Assembly: GCA_023398955.1 (NCBI GenBank)
Contig: JAEWRL010000128.1
Span: forward strand, 1 to 60,061
Reading direction: 5' to 3'
DNA: 60,061 nt
From: Pseudomonadota bacterium
GTDB taxonomy: Bacteria > Myxococcota_A > Polyangia > Polyangiales > Polyangiaceae
A program made the position numbers and the translations under genes. Under the pieces are notes generated by a model. That model worked only from the letters and a program-made list of their open reading frames with translations, was not told where the DNA came from and ran no database searches. Every line of letters begins with the position of its first letter. Within the stretch, counting starts at the first letter, position 1. Positions 33,416 to 42,421 of this stretch are shown here, piece after piece.

Positions 33416-33492
33416 ATCAGGCGCGCGCCAGCCGTCCGCTCGTCCGTTGCCGTTCCTGTCAGGAGGGTTGAAGACCTGGGTCCGCCAGGAGA

Positions 33493-34431
33493 CTACCAGA
33501 TGGCCTTGCTCTTGGGCGGCGGCGGCCGCGCATCGACGATGATGCGTGGAAGCCTTGCCCGATTCTTGCGGCCGAGCACGTCCTGTACCTCTACCACAAT
33601 CTCATTGGGGCCGTCGACGAGCGCCACCGAGCTAGCAAAGCGCCCCTCTTCGTCGGCGGCGGTCACACCGGAGCCAATCGACACCTGCGCACCCGGCGCT
33701 GTCTCGCCGGCGATCTCGACGGTGGAACCGCGCAGGCGCGAGGGCGGTATTCTCGCCAGCTTCAGTACGAGCGACGCCGGCAGCTTCATCGGAGGGGAAG
33801 GCGGGGCTCCCGGCCTCACGATGGTCTGCTCGCCCTGCTCCAGCTGGATGCGCTTGCCAGCGGCCGAGACGGCGACAGTGCCGTGCTCGACCGCGACGAC
33901 GGCGCGGCTCTCGTCAGCACGCAGCACGGCGAAGCGGCCCGAGCCGCTCTCCGCCTCTGCATCGCTCCCCTGGACCTGCACTCGGAAGCGAACCCCGCGG
34001 TCCGGTTCTACTTCAGAGACGAGCCGCCCGTCTTGCAGGCGCACTCGCGACAGAGTCGCCGACAGCTGTGCGATGTTGATGCTCGTGTCGCTGGCCAGCT
34101 CGACGGTCACCGCCGGGCCGAGTCGGATTCGGGCCATGGAATCGCGCCCTGTTCGGACTTCCGTGTCGAGGTCGAGCTCTACACCAGTACCGAGCCGGTG
34201 CCAGCTCTCCGTCCCACGACGGTATTCGACGCTTCCTCTGACCTCAATGGGTATCCCGCGGTCTGCACGCGCCCCCGAGCCGGCAGGTGGAGAACTCGCT
34301 GGAGAGCTACTGGCGGCCGAAATGTTCGCGGGCTCGAGCGACCCATCCGACCACAGCATCCACTGCAGCACGAACCCGAGACACACAAGGAGCGTCGTCA
34401 GCAGTGCGGCAATCCCAAGTCGCTTACCCAT
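33493..34431 (-). CDS. FecR-domain membrane-anchored protein
   Basis: 312 aa. An N-terminal membrane segment (AALLTTLLVCLGFVLQWMLW) and a Pro/Ser linker lead to a FecR-like beta-helical domain: VRGSVEYRRGTESWHRLGTG, TEVRTGRDSMARIRL, VRLQDGRLVSEV, FRVQVQGSDAEAE, AVVAVEHGTVAVSA and IQLEQGEQTIV. The last 90 residues look like a small Ig-like module (APGAQVSIGSG, then GRFASSVALVDGPNEIVVEV). FecR proteins relay or scaffold envelope signals. Here no ECF sigma gene is present; instead it is third in an operon with two kinases, 20 bp after the upstream kinase stop. Confidence 0.82.
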   Translation of the reverse strand: MGKRLGIAALLTTLLVCLGFVLQWMLWSDGSLEPANISAASSSPASSPPAGSGARADRGIPIEVRGSVEYRRGTESWHRLGTGVELDLDTEVRTGRDSMARIRLGPAVTVELASDTSINIAQLSATLSRVRLQDGRLVSEVEPDRGVRFRVQVQGSDAEAESGSGRFAVLRADESRAVVAVEHGTVAVSAAGKRIQLEQGEQTIVRPGAPPSPPMKLPASLVLKLARIPPSRLRGSTVEIAGETAPGAQVSIGSGVTAADEEGRFASSVALVDGPNEIVVEVQDVLGRKNRARLPRIIVDARPPPPKSKAIW

Positions 34432-34451
34432 GAATCCTCATACTGACCTTG

Positions 34452-36467
34452 TCACGGACTGCTGGATTCGGGTAGGTGAATGTGGAACGTGGCACCTGAG
34501 CCCTTGTTGCGCGTCGCCCGAATCGTCCCACCGTGCTCCTCGAAGACGTGCCGGGCAACGGTTAGACCCAAGCCCGTTCCAGTCTTTTCTCCTAGGGTGA
34601 CGAACGGTTCGAAAATCCTCTCGAGGTCTTCCTCCTGCAAGCCAATGCCGTTGTCTCGAACGACGATCTCGACCATGTGCAGCGGGCCCGAGCGTGCCAT
34701 GACGATCAGACGAGGTAATGGGCCACGCGCCTCTTCGGGCGGACCAGCGGAGCCGGATGGGGGAGCAGCGGGCGGGTCATCGTTCCCTCCGCTCCCGTCT
34801 TCCAACCTCACCGCGATGCTCGCACCCGCTTCGGACGTTGGCTCGCCTCGTCCGCTCGAGGGCGCGCTCGAAGAAGACACCGCCAGACTGCAGGCGGTGA
34901 TCGCGTTGGAAATGACTTGAACGAGCGCCTGCTCGAGCTGCGTGAAGTTCCCTGCTACGTCGGCGAGGCGCGGCTCATAGCTTTGCACGACTTCGATGCG
35001 GGCCAGCTCCAGCTCGTGCCGTAGCGAGTTCAGCGCGCTCGTGATCAAGTCCCTGACGCGCACTGGGCGCAACTGGGACCGCGGCTGACGTTGCGACAAG
35101 TCCTGCATTCTCCTGACGAGCCTCCGGATTTCCTGCGCGCCAGCCTCGGCGTTGCTCAGCAGGCGCGCCTCTTGGGCTCTGCCCGGCTCTTGACGGGTCC
35201 TGGTGACCAGCAACTGTAGCGCTCCAAGGACACCGGTGAGGGGGTCGTTGATCTGGCTTGCCACTCCAGCGCTCAGGTTCGCCATGATGCCTGACTTCTC
35301 CATGTGCAGCACCCGTTGATGATACACCTCGATGGCTCGCGTCCGCTCTTTGACCCTTTGTTGCAGCTCCTCGTTGAAGGTGCGGATCTCCTGGTCTCTG
35401 GACTTGAGCTCCATCGCCATGTGGTTGAAGGCCCTGCCGAGTTCGCCTAGCTCGTCACGCTCCGGCATCTCCAGGCGGTAGTTCAGGTCTCCTCGACCCA
35501 GCGCAGCGGCGCCCGCGAGGAGGCGCCGCACCGGGACGAGTATTCCCCGTGCGAGCAGCCAACCCGAGGCGAGGGCAATCACCACACTGATGGTTATCCA
35601 GAGCAGCGCCTGACGCGCTATGCTCATGCCAGCCGCGTAGGCGAGGTCTCGTGATTGTCTTGCCGCGACCCACCAACCACGATCCAACTGTCTCAGTGAG
35701 ATGAGCTGCAGCAGACCAGCGTCGTCGAGGTAGGATCGCTCGGCGTGCGGTGCTTTCAGCAGCGCTGATAGACCCTGGTCCGCTGGCGCCAGAGCGAGCC
35801 CTCCTTGGAGGGGGCAGGCATGGCGCAGTTGCCTGTCGAACAGGAGAATCCTCGGGGCACCGTCGCGGTGCGCATCAGCGCGACACAACGAGCGCAGGGA
35901 GACGGCGATGGCCAGGAGGAGGTTCTCTTCCCTCAACTCTCCAGGGATCGTCAGGACCAGGGGCAGCAGCGGAATCGGAGTCGCGGCGTCGGTAAACGGA
36001 TCGCCGAAAGAGACATCGCCGACTCGTCGTGCCCTCGGCGCCGGCAAGCTCTGCAGCAGCGTGGAAACCAGACGGGGTGAACCAAGGAGGCGTTGGGGGT
36101 CCTCCTGAGCGTCTTCCTCGGTGAGATAAGCGGGTTCGCTGACGAGATCGAGGGATTGCGTCACGAGGGCCACAGCGACGATGTCCGGGTTCTCCCGGTA
36201 GACCAACCACAAAGCAGCCTGCCTTTCGTGCGCCGTGAGAGCGTCCCACTGAATGGATTCAGAGCCCAGGCGTCGGATCCCGTCACGAAGCGCGGCGAAG
36301 TGAGAGTTGGCGCGCTCTGCGAAATGCGACGCGGTCGCCAGGAGGCTCTCAGCGACGGCACGTTCCTGGGCCCGTCGATGGATCTGGAGGGTCGTCCAAG
36401 CAGAGACGGTGATCGGGACCAGGCCGACGAACAGCACGATGACGAGCAGTTTGATGCGAAGCTTCAA
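34452..36467 (-). CDS. Membrane sensor kinase-like protein lacking the phospho-acceptor His
   Basis: 671 aa. Two membrane helices (about 7-25 and 285-310) flank a periplasmic sensor of about 260 residues. HAMP follows (PVRRLLAGAAALGRGDLNYR), then a coiled coil (NEELQQRVKERTRAIEVYHQ), a HisKA-like helix pair and a HATPase_c domain with N-box (QVISNAITAC), G1 (VVRDNGIGLQ), F-box and G2 (KTGTGLGLTVA). The H-box reads LSAGVASQINDPLTG where kinases have GVAHEINNPL, so the His is Ser404 and the next Glu is Gln. A Pro/Ser/Gly insert of about 50 residues lies between the N and G1 boxes. It probably binds ATP but cannot autophosphorylate on His. Confidence 0.85.
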   Translation of the reverse strand: MKLRIKLLVIVLFVGLVPITVSAWTTLQIHRRAQERAVAESLLATASHFAERANSHFAALRDGIRRLGSESIQWDALTAHERQAALWLVYRENPDIVAVALVTQSLDLVSEPAYLTEEDAQEDPQRLLGSPRLVSTLLQSLPAPRARRVGDVSFGDPFTDAATPIPLLPLVLTIPGELREENLLLAIAVSLRSLCRADAHRDGAPRILLFDRQLRHACPLQGGLALAPADQGLSALLKAPHAERSYLDDAGLLQLISLRQLDRGWWVAARQSRDLAYAAGMSIARQALLWITISVVIALASGWLLARGILVPVRRLLAGAAALGRGDLNYRLEMPERDELGELGRAFNHMAMELKSRDQEIRTFNEELQQRVKERTRAIEVYHQRVLHMEKSGIMANLSAGVASQINDPLTGVLGALQLLVTRTRQEPGRAQEARLLSNAEAGAQEIRRLVRRMQDLSQRQPRSQLRPVRVRDLITSALNSLRHELELARIEVVQSYEPRLADVAGNFTQLEQALVQVISNAITACSLAVSSSSAPSSGRGEPTSEAGASIAVRLEDGSGGNDDPPAAPPSGSAGPPEEARGPLPRLIVMARSGPLHMVEIVVRDNGIGLQEEDLERIFEPFVTLGEKTGTGLGLTVARHVFEEHGGTIRATRNKGSGATFHIHLPESSSP

Positions 36468-36542
36468 CGGTGCCTTCCTCCACTAACGTCACGCCCCAAG
36501 CCCAGCCACGTCGCGCTCGAGCTCCGAGCCGTTTGGTACCAG

Positions 36543-38537
36543 TCATTGGCCATCGAGGGTACTCCGAACTACCTCGAGCAATCGTGCCCTGGAGAACGGC
36601 TTCGGCAGCACCGTGCGCTCGGCGGCGGGCGCCGAGGCGTCGACGAACGCTGTCGCTGCGTATCCCGTTACGAATACTGTCTTCAGGTGCGGCCGAGTCT
36701 TGCGTAACTGCGTAACCAGCTCGTCGCCGCGCAGTCCAGCCATCAGCACGTCCGTGACGACCAGGTTGATGTGTGGCCCGCCCTCGCCGAATAGCTGGAC
36801 GGCCTCGTTGCTGCTGCTGGCCGAAAGAACGAGGTATCCGGCTGCGTCGAGGATGCGGACCGTCGCACGACGCACCGCTGGTTCGTCATCCACGACCAAG
36901 ATTGTCTCGCTGCGCGATGGCTCCGCGGTTCTGCGCTTCAGTTGAGGCTTTCTCTCGGGTTGCTGGCTCGTTGCTGGCAGTTGGAGGCGGAACGACGTGC
37001 CGCGGCCCAGGGCCGTTTGCACGGTGACCGTTCCCCCTGCCTGCTCGACGATACCTTTGACCGTCGCGAGCCCGAGGCCCGTGCCCTTGTCCCGCGACTT
37101 GGTAGTGAAGAACGGATCGAAGATGTGGTCGAGGATGTCGCTGGCTATGCCGACCCCCGTATCCTCGATCTCGATCTCGACGATTGGTTCGCTGGGGGCA
37201 CCGGAATCCCGGCTGGTGCCTTGGCGGGTCGAGATGGTGAGCCGGCCCCCGAGGGGCATCGCGTCGCGCGCATTGACAGCCAGGTTGACGATGGACGCTT
37301 CCAGCTGTCCCCGGTCGATGCGGACCCGCCTCAGGCGCTTGCCGAGCTTCGTGCACAGCTCCACCTCGGGCCCCAGGGTCCGTCTCAACAGCGATTCCAA
37401 GGAGGTGATCACGGTGTTCACGTCGAGGACGTCGGGCTGGATGAGCTCGCGCCGGCTGAATGCCAGCAGCTGCCGGGTGAGGGACGCCGCACTGGTCGCG
37501 GCTTTCAGCAGCTCAGAGACGTCGGCTTCGAGCTCCGCGTCCCCCTCCGGAGAGCGTTCTCGCTTGAGCCCGCGTGCGACGAAGTCGCCGTAGTTGAGGA
37601 TGATGGCCAGTAGATTGTTGAAATCGTGGGCGATGCCGCCGGCGAGTTGCCCCAGCGCTTCCATCTTCTGTGCTTGCAGGAGCTGTTCTTCGAGCTTGCG
37701 TTGCGCCTCCTGGGCGCGCAACCGTTCGCCGATTTCGCGCACGATCTCGACGCGCACGTCGCCGCCCTGTGAGTGGAATGCGCCTACAACGAGCTCGACG
37801 TCCAGCGAGACCCCATCGCGGCGCCGATCCTTTCGTCGGAGGACTCCGGGAAGCTCGCTTACCGACAGAGCCTCGCTCGTTGGCGTGCTATGGGGCGGCT
37901 CGAGTAGCCGCTCGGCTGCCAGCCCGATGAGCTCCTCCCGCGAGTAGCCATACATCGTGCAGGCTGCGAAATTCGCGTCTACGATGCGCCCCGCACTCGT
38001 ATCGACGACGAGGACAGCGTCGGGGATGGCTTCGAAGAGCTTCCGATAACGCTCTTCGCTCTCGACCAGCTCATTGTGCAGCCACTTCCCGTCGCGCCGC
38101 AACCGAGCTCGTTCCTCGGCGGCACCAACGCGTATGGCGAGTTGATTGATGTCGTCGAATGGCTTGGCGACGAAGTCGGTGGCGCCCGCTTCGACCGCTT
38201 CGATGACGGCTTCGAGCGAGGGCGCGGCGCTCATCACGAGGACTTCCGTGTTGGAGTCCTGCTGCTTGAGATTCCCTGTGAGAACGAGGCCGCAACCGTC
38301 GGGCAATACGCGCTCCACGAGAGCCACGTCCACGGCCGGCCCAGCCGCCGCGAGCGACAGGGCCTCGTGGCAGTTCGTTGCCGCGTCTATCCTCCGACCC
38401 ACGGCCTCGAGTGCGGCCTCGAGCAACTCGCGCACGATGCGATCCTTCTCCACGATGAGAACGCGGGTTCCTACGACTGGAGGCACTTCAGTTGTGACAA
38501 ACGGCTCCGTACAGACAGCCATTACCGGTAGACCCAT
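36543..38537 (-). CDS. Hybrid histidine kinase: REC-PAS-HisKA-HATPase-REC
   Basis: 664 aa from ATG 38537 (ATG 38522 is possible); the open frame upstream to 39056 is antisense to another gene and has no domain character. REC1 (about 20-140) starts TRVLIVEKD, but its phospho-acceptor position reads VALVERVLPDG, so Asp is Glu75. PAS follows (YRKLFEAIPDAVLVVD, NFAACTMYGYSREELIG), then HisKA with an intact H-box (LAGGIAHDFNNLLAIIL), HATPase_c (VNARDA, IEDTGVGI, GTGLGLATVKGI) and REC2 with intact Asp (NLVVTDVLMAGL). No membrane helices, so cytoplasmic. It heads a probable operon with the His-less kinase (75 bp) and FecR. Confidence 0.88.
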   Translation of the reverse strand: MGLPVMAVCTEPFVTTEVPPVVGTRVLIVEKDRIVRELLEAALEAVGRRIDAATNCHEALSLAAAGPAVDVALVERVLPDGCGLVLTGNLKQQDSNTEVLVMSAAPSLEAVIEAVEAGATDFVAKPFDDINQLAIRVGAAEERARLRRDGKWLHNELVESEERYRKLFEAIPDAVLVVDTSAGRIVDANFAACTMYGYSREELIGLAAERLLEPPHSTPTSEALSVSELPGVLRRKDRRRDGVSLDVELVVGAFHSQGGDVRVEIVREIGERLRAQEAQRKLEEQLLQAQKMEALGQLAGGIAHDFNNLLAIILNYGDFVARGLKRERSPEGDAELEADVSELLKAATSAASLTRQLLAFSRRELIQPDVLDVNTVITSLESLLRRTLGPEVELCTKLGKRLRRVRIDRGQLEASIVNLAVNARDAMPLGGRLTISTRQGTSRDSGAPSEPIVEIEIEDTGVGIASDILDHIFDPFFTTKSRDKGTGLGLATVKGIVEQAGGTVTVQTALGRGTSFRLQLPATSQQPERKPQLKRRTAEPSRSETILVVDDEPAVRRATVRILDAAGYLVLSASSSNEAVQLFGEGGPHINLVVTDVLMAGLRGDELVTQLRKTRPHLKTVFVTGYAATAFVDASAPAAERTVLPKPFSRARLLEVVRSTLDGQ

Positions 38538-40800
38538 GCACTCCGAAGGGAAAACACCCGTCGCTTGGCCGAAACCGTCACCGGAGTGGCGCTGGACACC
38601 CTTTCCACCAGTGGGAGTGCTGATACTCCTGATTCCAGTGCTGTGGGCTCTTCCTTCGGTGGCGCTGGGCTCCTGGTGGCTCGAGGCTACCCGCCCGCCC
38701 GAGGCGCAAGAGGCTGGGCAATTAGCTCGAGTGCTGGTGCGCGAGCCGCCAACGGGGCTTCGCTCCGCGAGCGTGGCAGTCGACGTCTCGGCGGGGCGGC
38801 TGGTCGCCCGTCGGCAGCTCGAGGACGGCAGCATGGCCATCGATGTGCAGCTCCCGCGCCTCGTCGAGCCCGGTGCGGTGAAGGTATCTGTGGAGATTGC
38901 CGGCCACGGGCGGCGAACGATCGAGCTGCTCGTCGAACCGACCATCGCGCCATCGGCGACCTTCGTGTCCGACGGGCCCGTCTCCTTGACGGTTCCCCAG
39001 CGTTTCATCCTCGGGCACGACGAGAGCGCTCGCGTCAGCTTTCGGCAACGGCGCATCAGCCCGGTGCGACTCTACGCGAACGTGGGGACGCTCACGGCGC
39101 CGAAGCGTCGTGGCTCGCAGCACTCCGCAGAGTACCGTCCGCCCGAGACCAAGTACCCGACGGTGGCTATCATCGTGGCGGCGTCGGATGATGGCACCGT
39201 CGTTGACTGGGCTCCCATCCAGCTCTACGGGCGGCCCTTGGTGACCACACGCAGCGAAGCGCGAGCCGAGGTGCGCGTTCGCGTCGGGGAAGACGAGTTC
39301 GGTCCGATCCGCGCGGATACCCGCGGGAACGGCAGCCTACGGGTGCTGGTGCCTCCCGGCGTCGAGCAGGCGCGCACCATCGCTAGAGACCGTGCCGGAA
39401 ACGAGAGTCAGACGGATTGGCCCCTGGGGGTGACTGCACGGACGGAGGCGTATGTAATCTGTCCCCCGGAGAGCGAGCGACTCTACTACTTCGCATTGGA
39501 CGGCACAGGAAAGCCGCGGAGCGACGCCAGACTCCAAGTCACCACGGACGCGGGCAACCTATCGGAGCCCGAGCCGAGGGATGGCTACTTCGTGTCGACC
39601 CTCGACTTGCCTGACGACGCCACGATGGGCGATACCATCACGCTGAGCGGGAGCATCGAGGGAGAGCCGAACTCCGCGAGAACCTGCACGTCGAATGTCG
39701 TCGGTGAGGCCCCGTCGGCCATGGAAATAGCAACGGAGCCTCGGCGATGGAACGCAGCCATGGGTGCTGTCGTGAAGGTTCATCTGCACATGGCGTTCGA
39801 AGGGCACCGCAAGCCCCGCGTGGTCCCGATCCTCGCCGAGGCGGACTTTGGCGAGCTGTCGGCCTTCTCGGCTATCGACGCCCATCGGTATGAGGCCATA
39901 TGGCGCTTGCCCAGGCAAGTGGCTGCTCGGCACGAGGCAACGCTGCGAGTCCGGACCGGGACCGCTCGAAGCGTCTCCCAGACCCACGTGCTGCACCTCG
40001 AGCGAGGTCCGGCACGGCACCTGGAGCTCACCTGCAGTCCTCAGCGCCTGGTCGCGGACGGGCGCGCTCGCGGTCGGATCCACGCGGTCGTGCTCGACGC
40101 CCATGGCAACACGATTGCTTCACCCGTGCTCGCGGCATCGGCAAAGGGGCATGTCACCGCGTTCGCGGCGCGGAAAGAAGGGCACGTTGCGACGTACGTG
40201 GCCCCGCGTGCCATGCTGCCGATGGTCGACGAGGTGGAGGTTCGCCTCTCCGGTGCCCAGGTCGTTGGGCGCTGTCGGATTGAACTTGCACCAGTTCCCG
40301 CAGGGTTGCGTTGGCACGCCGGGGTTGGATACTGGGCCACCTTCGGTAAGCTGGCGGGGCCCGCAGCGGCTGCGGGGGCCATCTATCGTCTGCCTGCGCC
40401 CGGCGGCGGTCTCTTCGCCGGCGTGAGTGCGGCGGCTGCGCGAGGAGAATCGTTCCAGCTCGATGCGACGCAGTCGGAGGCTGTGCGGCTGCGGTCGCTC
40501 CTTTTTCCCTTGGGGTTGCGCGTGCTCTACGAGCTGCGACTGCCCTTGGCTGCACCCTATGTGACGCTCGGACCCGAGCTCGGGCTCGTCAAGCTTGGCG
40601 TGAGCTCGGAGAGCGCTGGCGACAGGGAGGCCTGGTCCACGATTCCCGGCGCGGCAGTGGGGGTTGGCTTGCTGGTACCCCTGGGGCCTGGGGCGGCGAC
40701 CTTCGATGTGCTCTACCGCTACATGCCCGTAGATTCCATCGGACTCACTGGCAACGTGGGCGGCGCCTTCATTGGGGTAGGCTTCGCGCAGGACTTGTGA
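38536..40800 (+). CDS. Large envelope protein: membrane anchor, Ig-like segments and C-terminal beta-barrel
   Basis: 754 aa from ATG 38536, with the hydrophobic signal/anchor at about residues 25-50 (PVGVLILLIPVLWALPSVAL). The extended open frame upstream to 38146 is antisense to the kinase and lacks protein character. Residues about 70-580 are all-beta and look like several Ig/invasin-like modules (for example LTCSPQRLVADGRARGRIHAVVLDAHGNTI resembles a Big_1 type strand pattern, quoted here only by its halves LTCSPQRLVADGRARGRI and HAVVLDAHGN). The last 170 residues look like an eight-strand outer-membrane barrel (GLRWHAGVGYWATFGKL, LGLRVLYELRLPL, YVTLGPELGLVKLGV, GGAFIGVGFAQDL). I do not recognise a characterised homologue. 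It is divergent from the kinase operon, which may sense or control it. Confidence 0.6.
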   Translation: MHSEGKTPVAWPKPSPEWRWTPFPPVGVLILLIPVLWALPSVALGSWWLEATRPPEAQEAGQLARVLVREPPTGLRSASVAVDVSAGRLVARRQLEDGSMAIDVQLPRLVEPGAVKVSVEIAGHGRRTIELLVEPTIAPSATFVSDGPVSLTVPQRFILGHDESARVSFRQRRISPVRLYANVGTLTAPKRRGSQHSAEYRPPETKYPTVAIIVAASDDGTVVDWAPIQLYGRPLVTTRSEARAEVRVRVGEDEFGPIRADTRGNGSLRVLVPPGVEQARTIARDRAGNESQTDWPLGVTARTEAYVICPPESERLYYFALDGTGKPRSDARLQVTTDAGNLSEPEPRDGYFVSTLDLPDDATMGDTITLSGSIEGEPNSARTCTSNVVGEAPSAMEIATEPRRWNAAMGAVVKVHLHMAFEGHRKPRVVPILAEADFGELSAFSAIDAHRYEAIWRLPRQVAARHEATLRVRTGTARSVSQTHVLHLERGPARHLELTCSPQRLVADGRARGRIHAVVLDAHGNTIASPVLAASAKGHVTAFAARKEGHVATYVAPRAMLPMVDEVEVRLSGAQVVGRCRIELAPVPAGLRWHAGVGYWATFGKLAGPAAAAGAIYRLPAPGGGLFAGVSAAAARGESFQLDATQSEAVRLRSLLFPLGLRVLYELRLPLAAPYVTLGPELGLVKLGVSSESAGDREAWSTIPGAAVGVGLLVPLGPGAATFDVLYRYMPVDSIGLTGNVGGAFIGVGFAQDL

Positions 40801-40814
40801 GGGCAGAGGGCGCG

Positions 40815-41225
40815 CTAGTCGACGGGAGCTTCATCATCGGCGCCGTCGCTCGGTTCGTCGTCGGGCGGCGGTTCGTCGAGGACCGATGGATCCGCGTACG
40901 CCGTTCTCGAGGACACCCGGTGGGCAGCGCCGCGGACGGACTGCGGAAGGTTCATGCGAGCGCTCGTTGAAGTGCGGGACACGCGCGAGGCAAGTCCCCC
41001 CGCACGATCACTCAACGCCGGTGCCTGGGATTCAGCGCTTCGGGAAAAGCCTGACGCGCGGCGACTCTCCATAGCGGCAGCGTCGCCCGGCTCGCCCGCC
41101 TCGCCCAAGGAGTCGGGCACGAGAAGGACAGCTGCCGCCACGAAGAACAGCGTGAACGCGACGGGCAGGAAGAAGGGCAGCCACCGCCACTGGAGCATTT
41201 GACTCGACCATTCCGGGACGCGCAT
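40815..41225 (-). CDS. Single-pass membrane protein, unknown
   Basis: 136 aa from ATG 41225. One membrane helix (WLPFFLPVAFTLFFVAAAVLLV, split here as WLPFFLPVAFTL and FFVAAAVLLV) near the N-terminus, followed by an Ala/Ser/Arg-rich tail that turns acidic at the end (DEPPPDDEPSD). No domain recognised. Convergent with the Ig/barrel gene (14 bp gap), divergent from the patatin gene. The overall plan, an anchor followed by a disordered tail, matches the unknown protein at 10037-10657. Confidence 0.5.
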   Translation of the reverse strand: MRVPEWSSQMLQWRWLPFFLPVAFTLFFVAAAVLLVPDSLGEAGEPGDAAAMESRRASGFSRSAESQAPALSDRAGGLASRVSRTSTSARMNLPQSVRGAAHRVSSRTAYADPSVLDEPPPDDEPSDGADDEAPVD

Positions 41226-41231
41226 GACGGC

Positions 41232-41237
41232 ACCTCC
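41232..41237 (-). promoter_or_regulatory. Ribosome binding site fixing ATG 41225
   Basis: GGAGGT on the minus strand, 6 nt before ATG 41225; it rules out the longer open frame from 41342. Confidence 0.65.
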
Positions 41238-41335
41238 AAGAGCAGAGTCGTAGCGTCGGACGCTCAGGGCGACAAGGTGCCACGCCGTCGAGTTGGGCCT
41301 TGCGCTAGCCGGGTCCGCCACGGCAGGAGGCGAGT

Positions 41336-42421
41336 ATGGCACTCGCGTACTGGGCCGGGCCGGAGGCCCTCCGACTGATTCAGAGCGCAGGCGGGCTGAT
41401 GCCCGGCATGATCCGCGCCGTTATAGGGCCGGCCACGGGCCCGCGTTGGCTCGCTTTCGCGGCGCTCGACGAGGCGCTTCAGGACTCCGGACTCTTGTCC
41501 GCTCCGGCACCACCGGGGCGCACGCTCCTCGTCGGCGCCTCGGCAGGTGCCTGGCGCATGGCCGCTCATGCCACTCCCGACCCCCTGGGTACTCTGGCTC
41601 GCCTGCGCGAAAGCTACATCACGCGACGGCTGGCGCGCGGCGCAACCCCAACCCAGGTCAGCGCCGCCTACAAGCTGCTCATCAGTGACGTCTTCTCGGG
41701 AGATGCCGCTCGCCATGCAGTGTGCCACCCGCACCTGCGCCTTGGCATCATCACGGCGCGAGTTCGCGGCGCCTGGAGCCAGCATCCCTGGATGCAGCGC
41801 TTCCGGCTGGGTGCGGCCCTCGCCAGCCATGTTTGTGGGGGTGCCGGAGTGGCCAAACTCGTGGAGAGAGTACTGCTGCTGGGAGAGGGGGAGGACACGG
41901 TGGACGTCCCACACGGTCAGGTGGCGCGGCTCACGACAGGGAACTTCAGGGCAGCGTTGTTGGCGAGCGGCTCCGTGCCGGGCTACCTGGACGCCGTGTG
42001 CATCCCCGATGCTCCCGCTGGCGACTACGTGGATGGCGGGATCACCGACTACCACTTGGCGGCATCCTTCGGGTCGGGGGGCATCACGTTGATCCTGCAC
42101 CACACGAGCACCCTGAAGGCGCAGTGGTTCGACAAACACTTGCCCTGGCGGCGCACGGCCAAAGTATTCCTCGACAATGTGCTCGTGCTCTGTCCTGATG
42201 AGCGACACATCGCGAGTCTGCCAGGGGCCAAATGCCCGGACCGTGCCGATTTCCTCCGCTTCGCAAGCGAGCCGGAGGAGCGCTTCCACCGCTGGAGGGA
42301 GGCTGCGGCGCGTAGCGAGATCCTCGCGCGACAATTCCTGAACGACCTTGCCCGAGGTGATCTGAGCTCGCTCGTTCAGCCCCTGCGTCCATCCTCGGCC
42401 CGCGTCGGCGACTGTCTATAG
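41336..42421 (+). CDS. Patatin-like phospholipase
   Basis: 361 aa. Patatin lipases use a Ser-Asp dyad. The Ser lies in VGASAGAWR (G-x-S-x-G, about residue 69) and the Asp in YVDGGITDYH (DGG, about residue 234). The segment GLMPGMIRAVIGPATGPRW near the N-terminus could supply the oxyanion Gly, although the usual GGG(G/A)xRG is not seen. No signal peptide: probably cytoplasmic or peripheral. It meets the ICMT-like gene tail to tail with a 6-bp overlap. Substrate unknown; membrane lipid turnover is the family expectation. Confidence 0.82.
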   Translation: MALAYWAGPEALRLIQSAGGLMPGMIRAVIGPATGPRWLAFAALDEALQDSGLLSAPAPPGRTLLVGASAGAWRMAAHATPDPLGTLARLRESYITRRLARGATPTQVSAAYKLLISDVFSGDAARHAVCHPHLRLGIITARVRGAWSQHPWMQRFRLGAALASHVCGGAGVAKLVERVLLLGEGEDTVDVPHGQVARLTTGNFRAALLASGSVPGYLDAVCIPDAPAGDYVDGGITDYHLAASFGSGGITLILHHTSTLKAQWFDKHLPWRRTAKVFLDNVLVLCPDERHIASLPGAKCPDRADFLRFASEPEERFHRWREAAARSEILARQFLNDLARGDLSSLVQPLRPSSARVGDCL

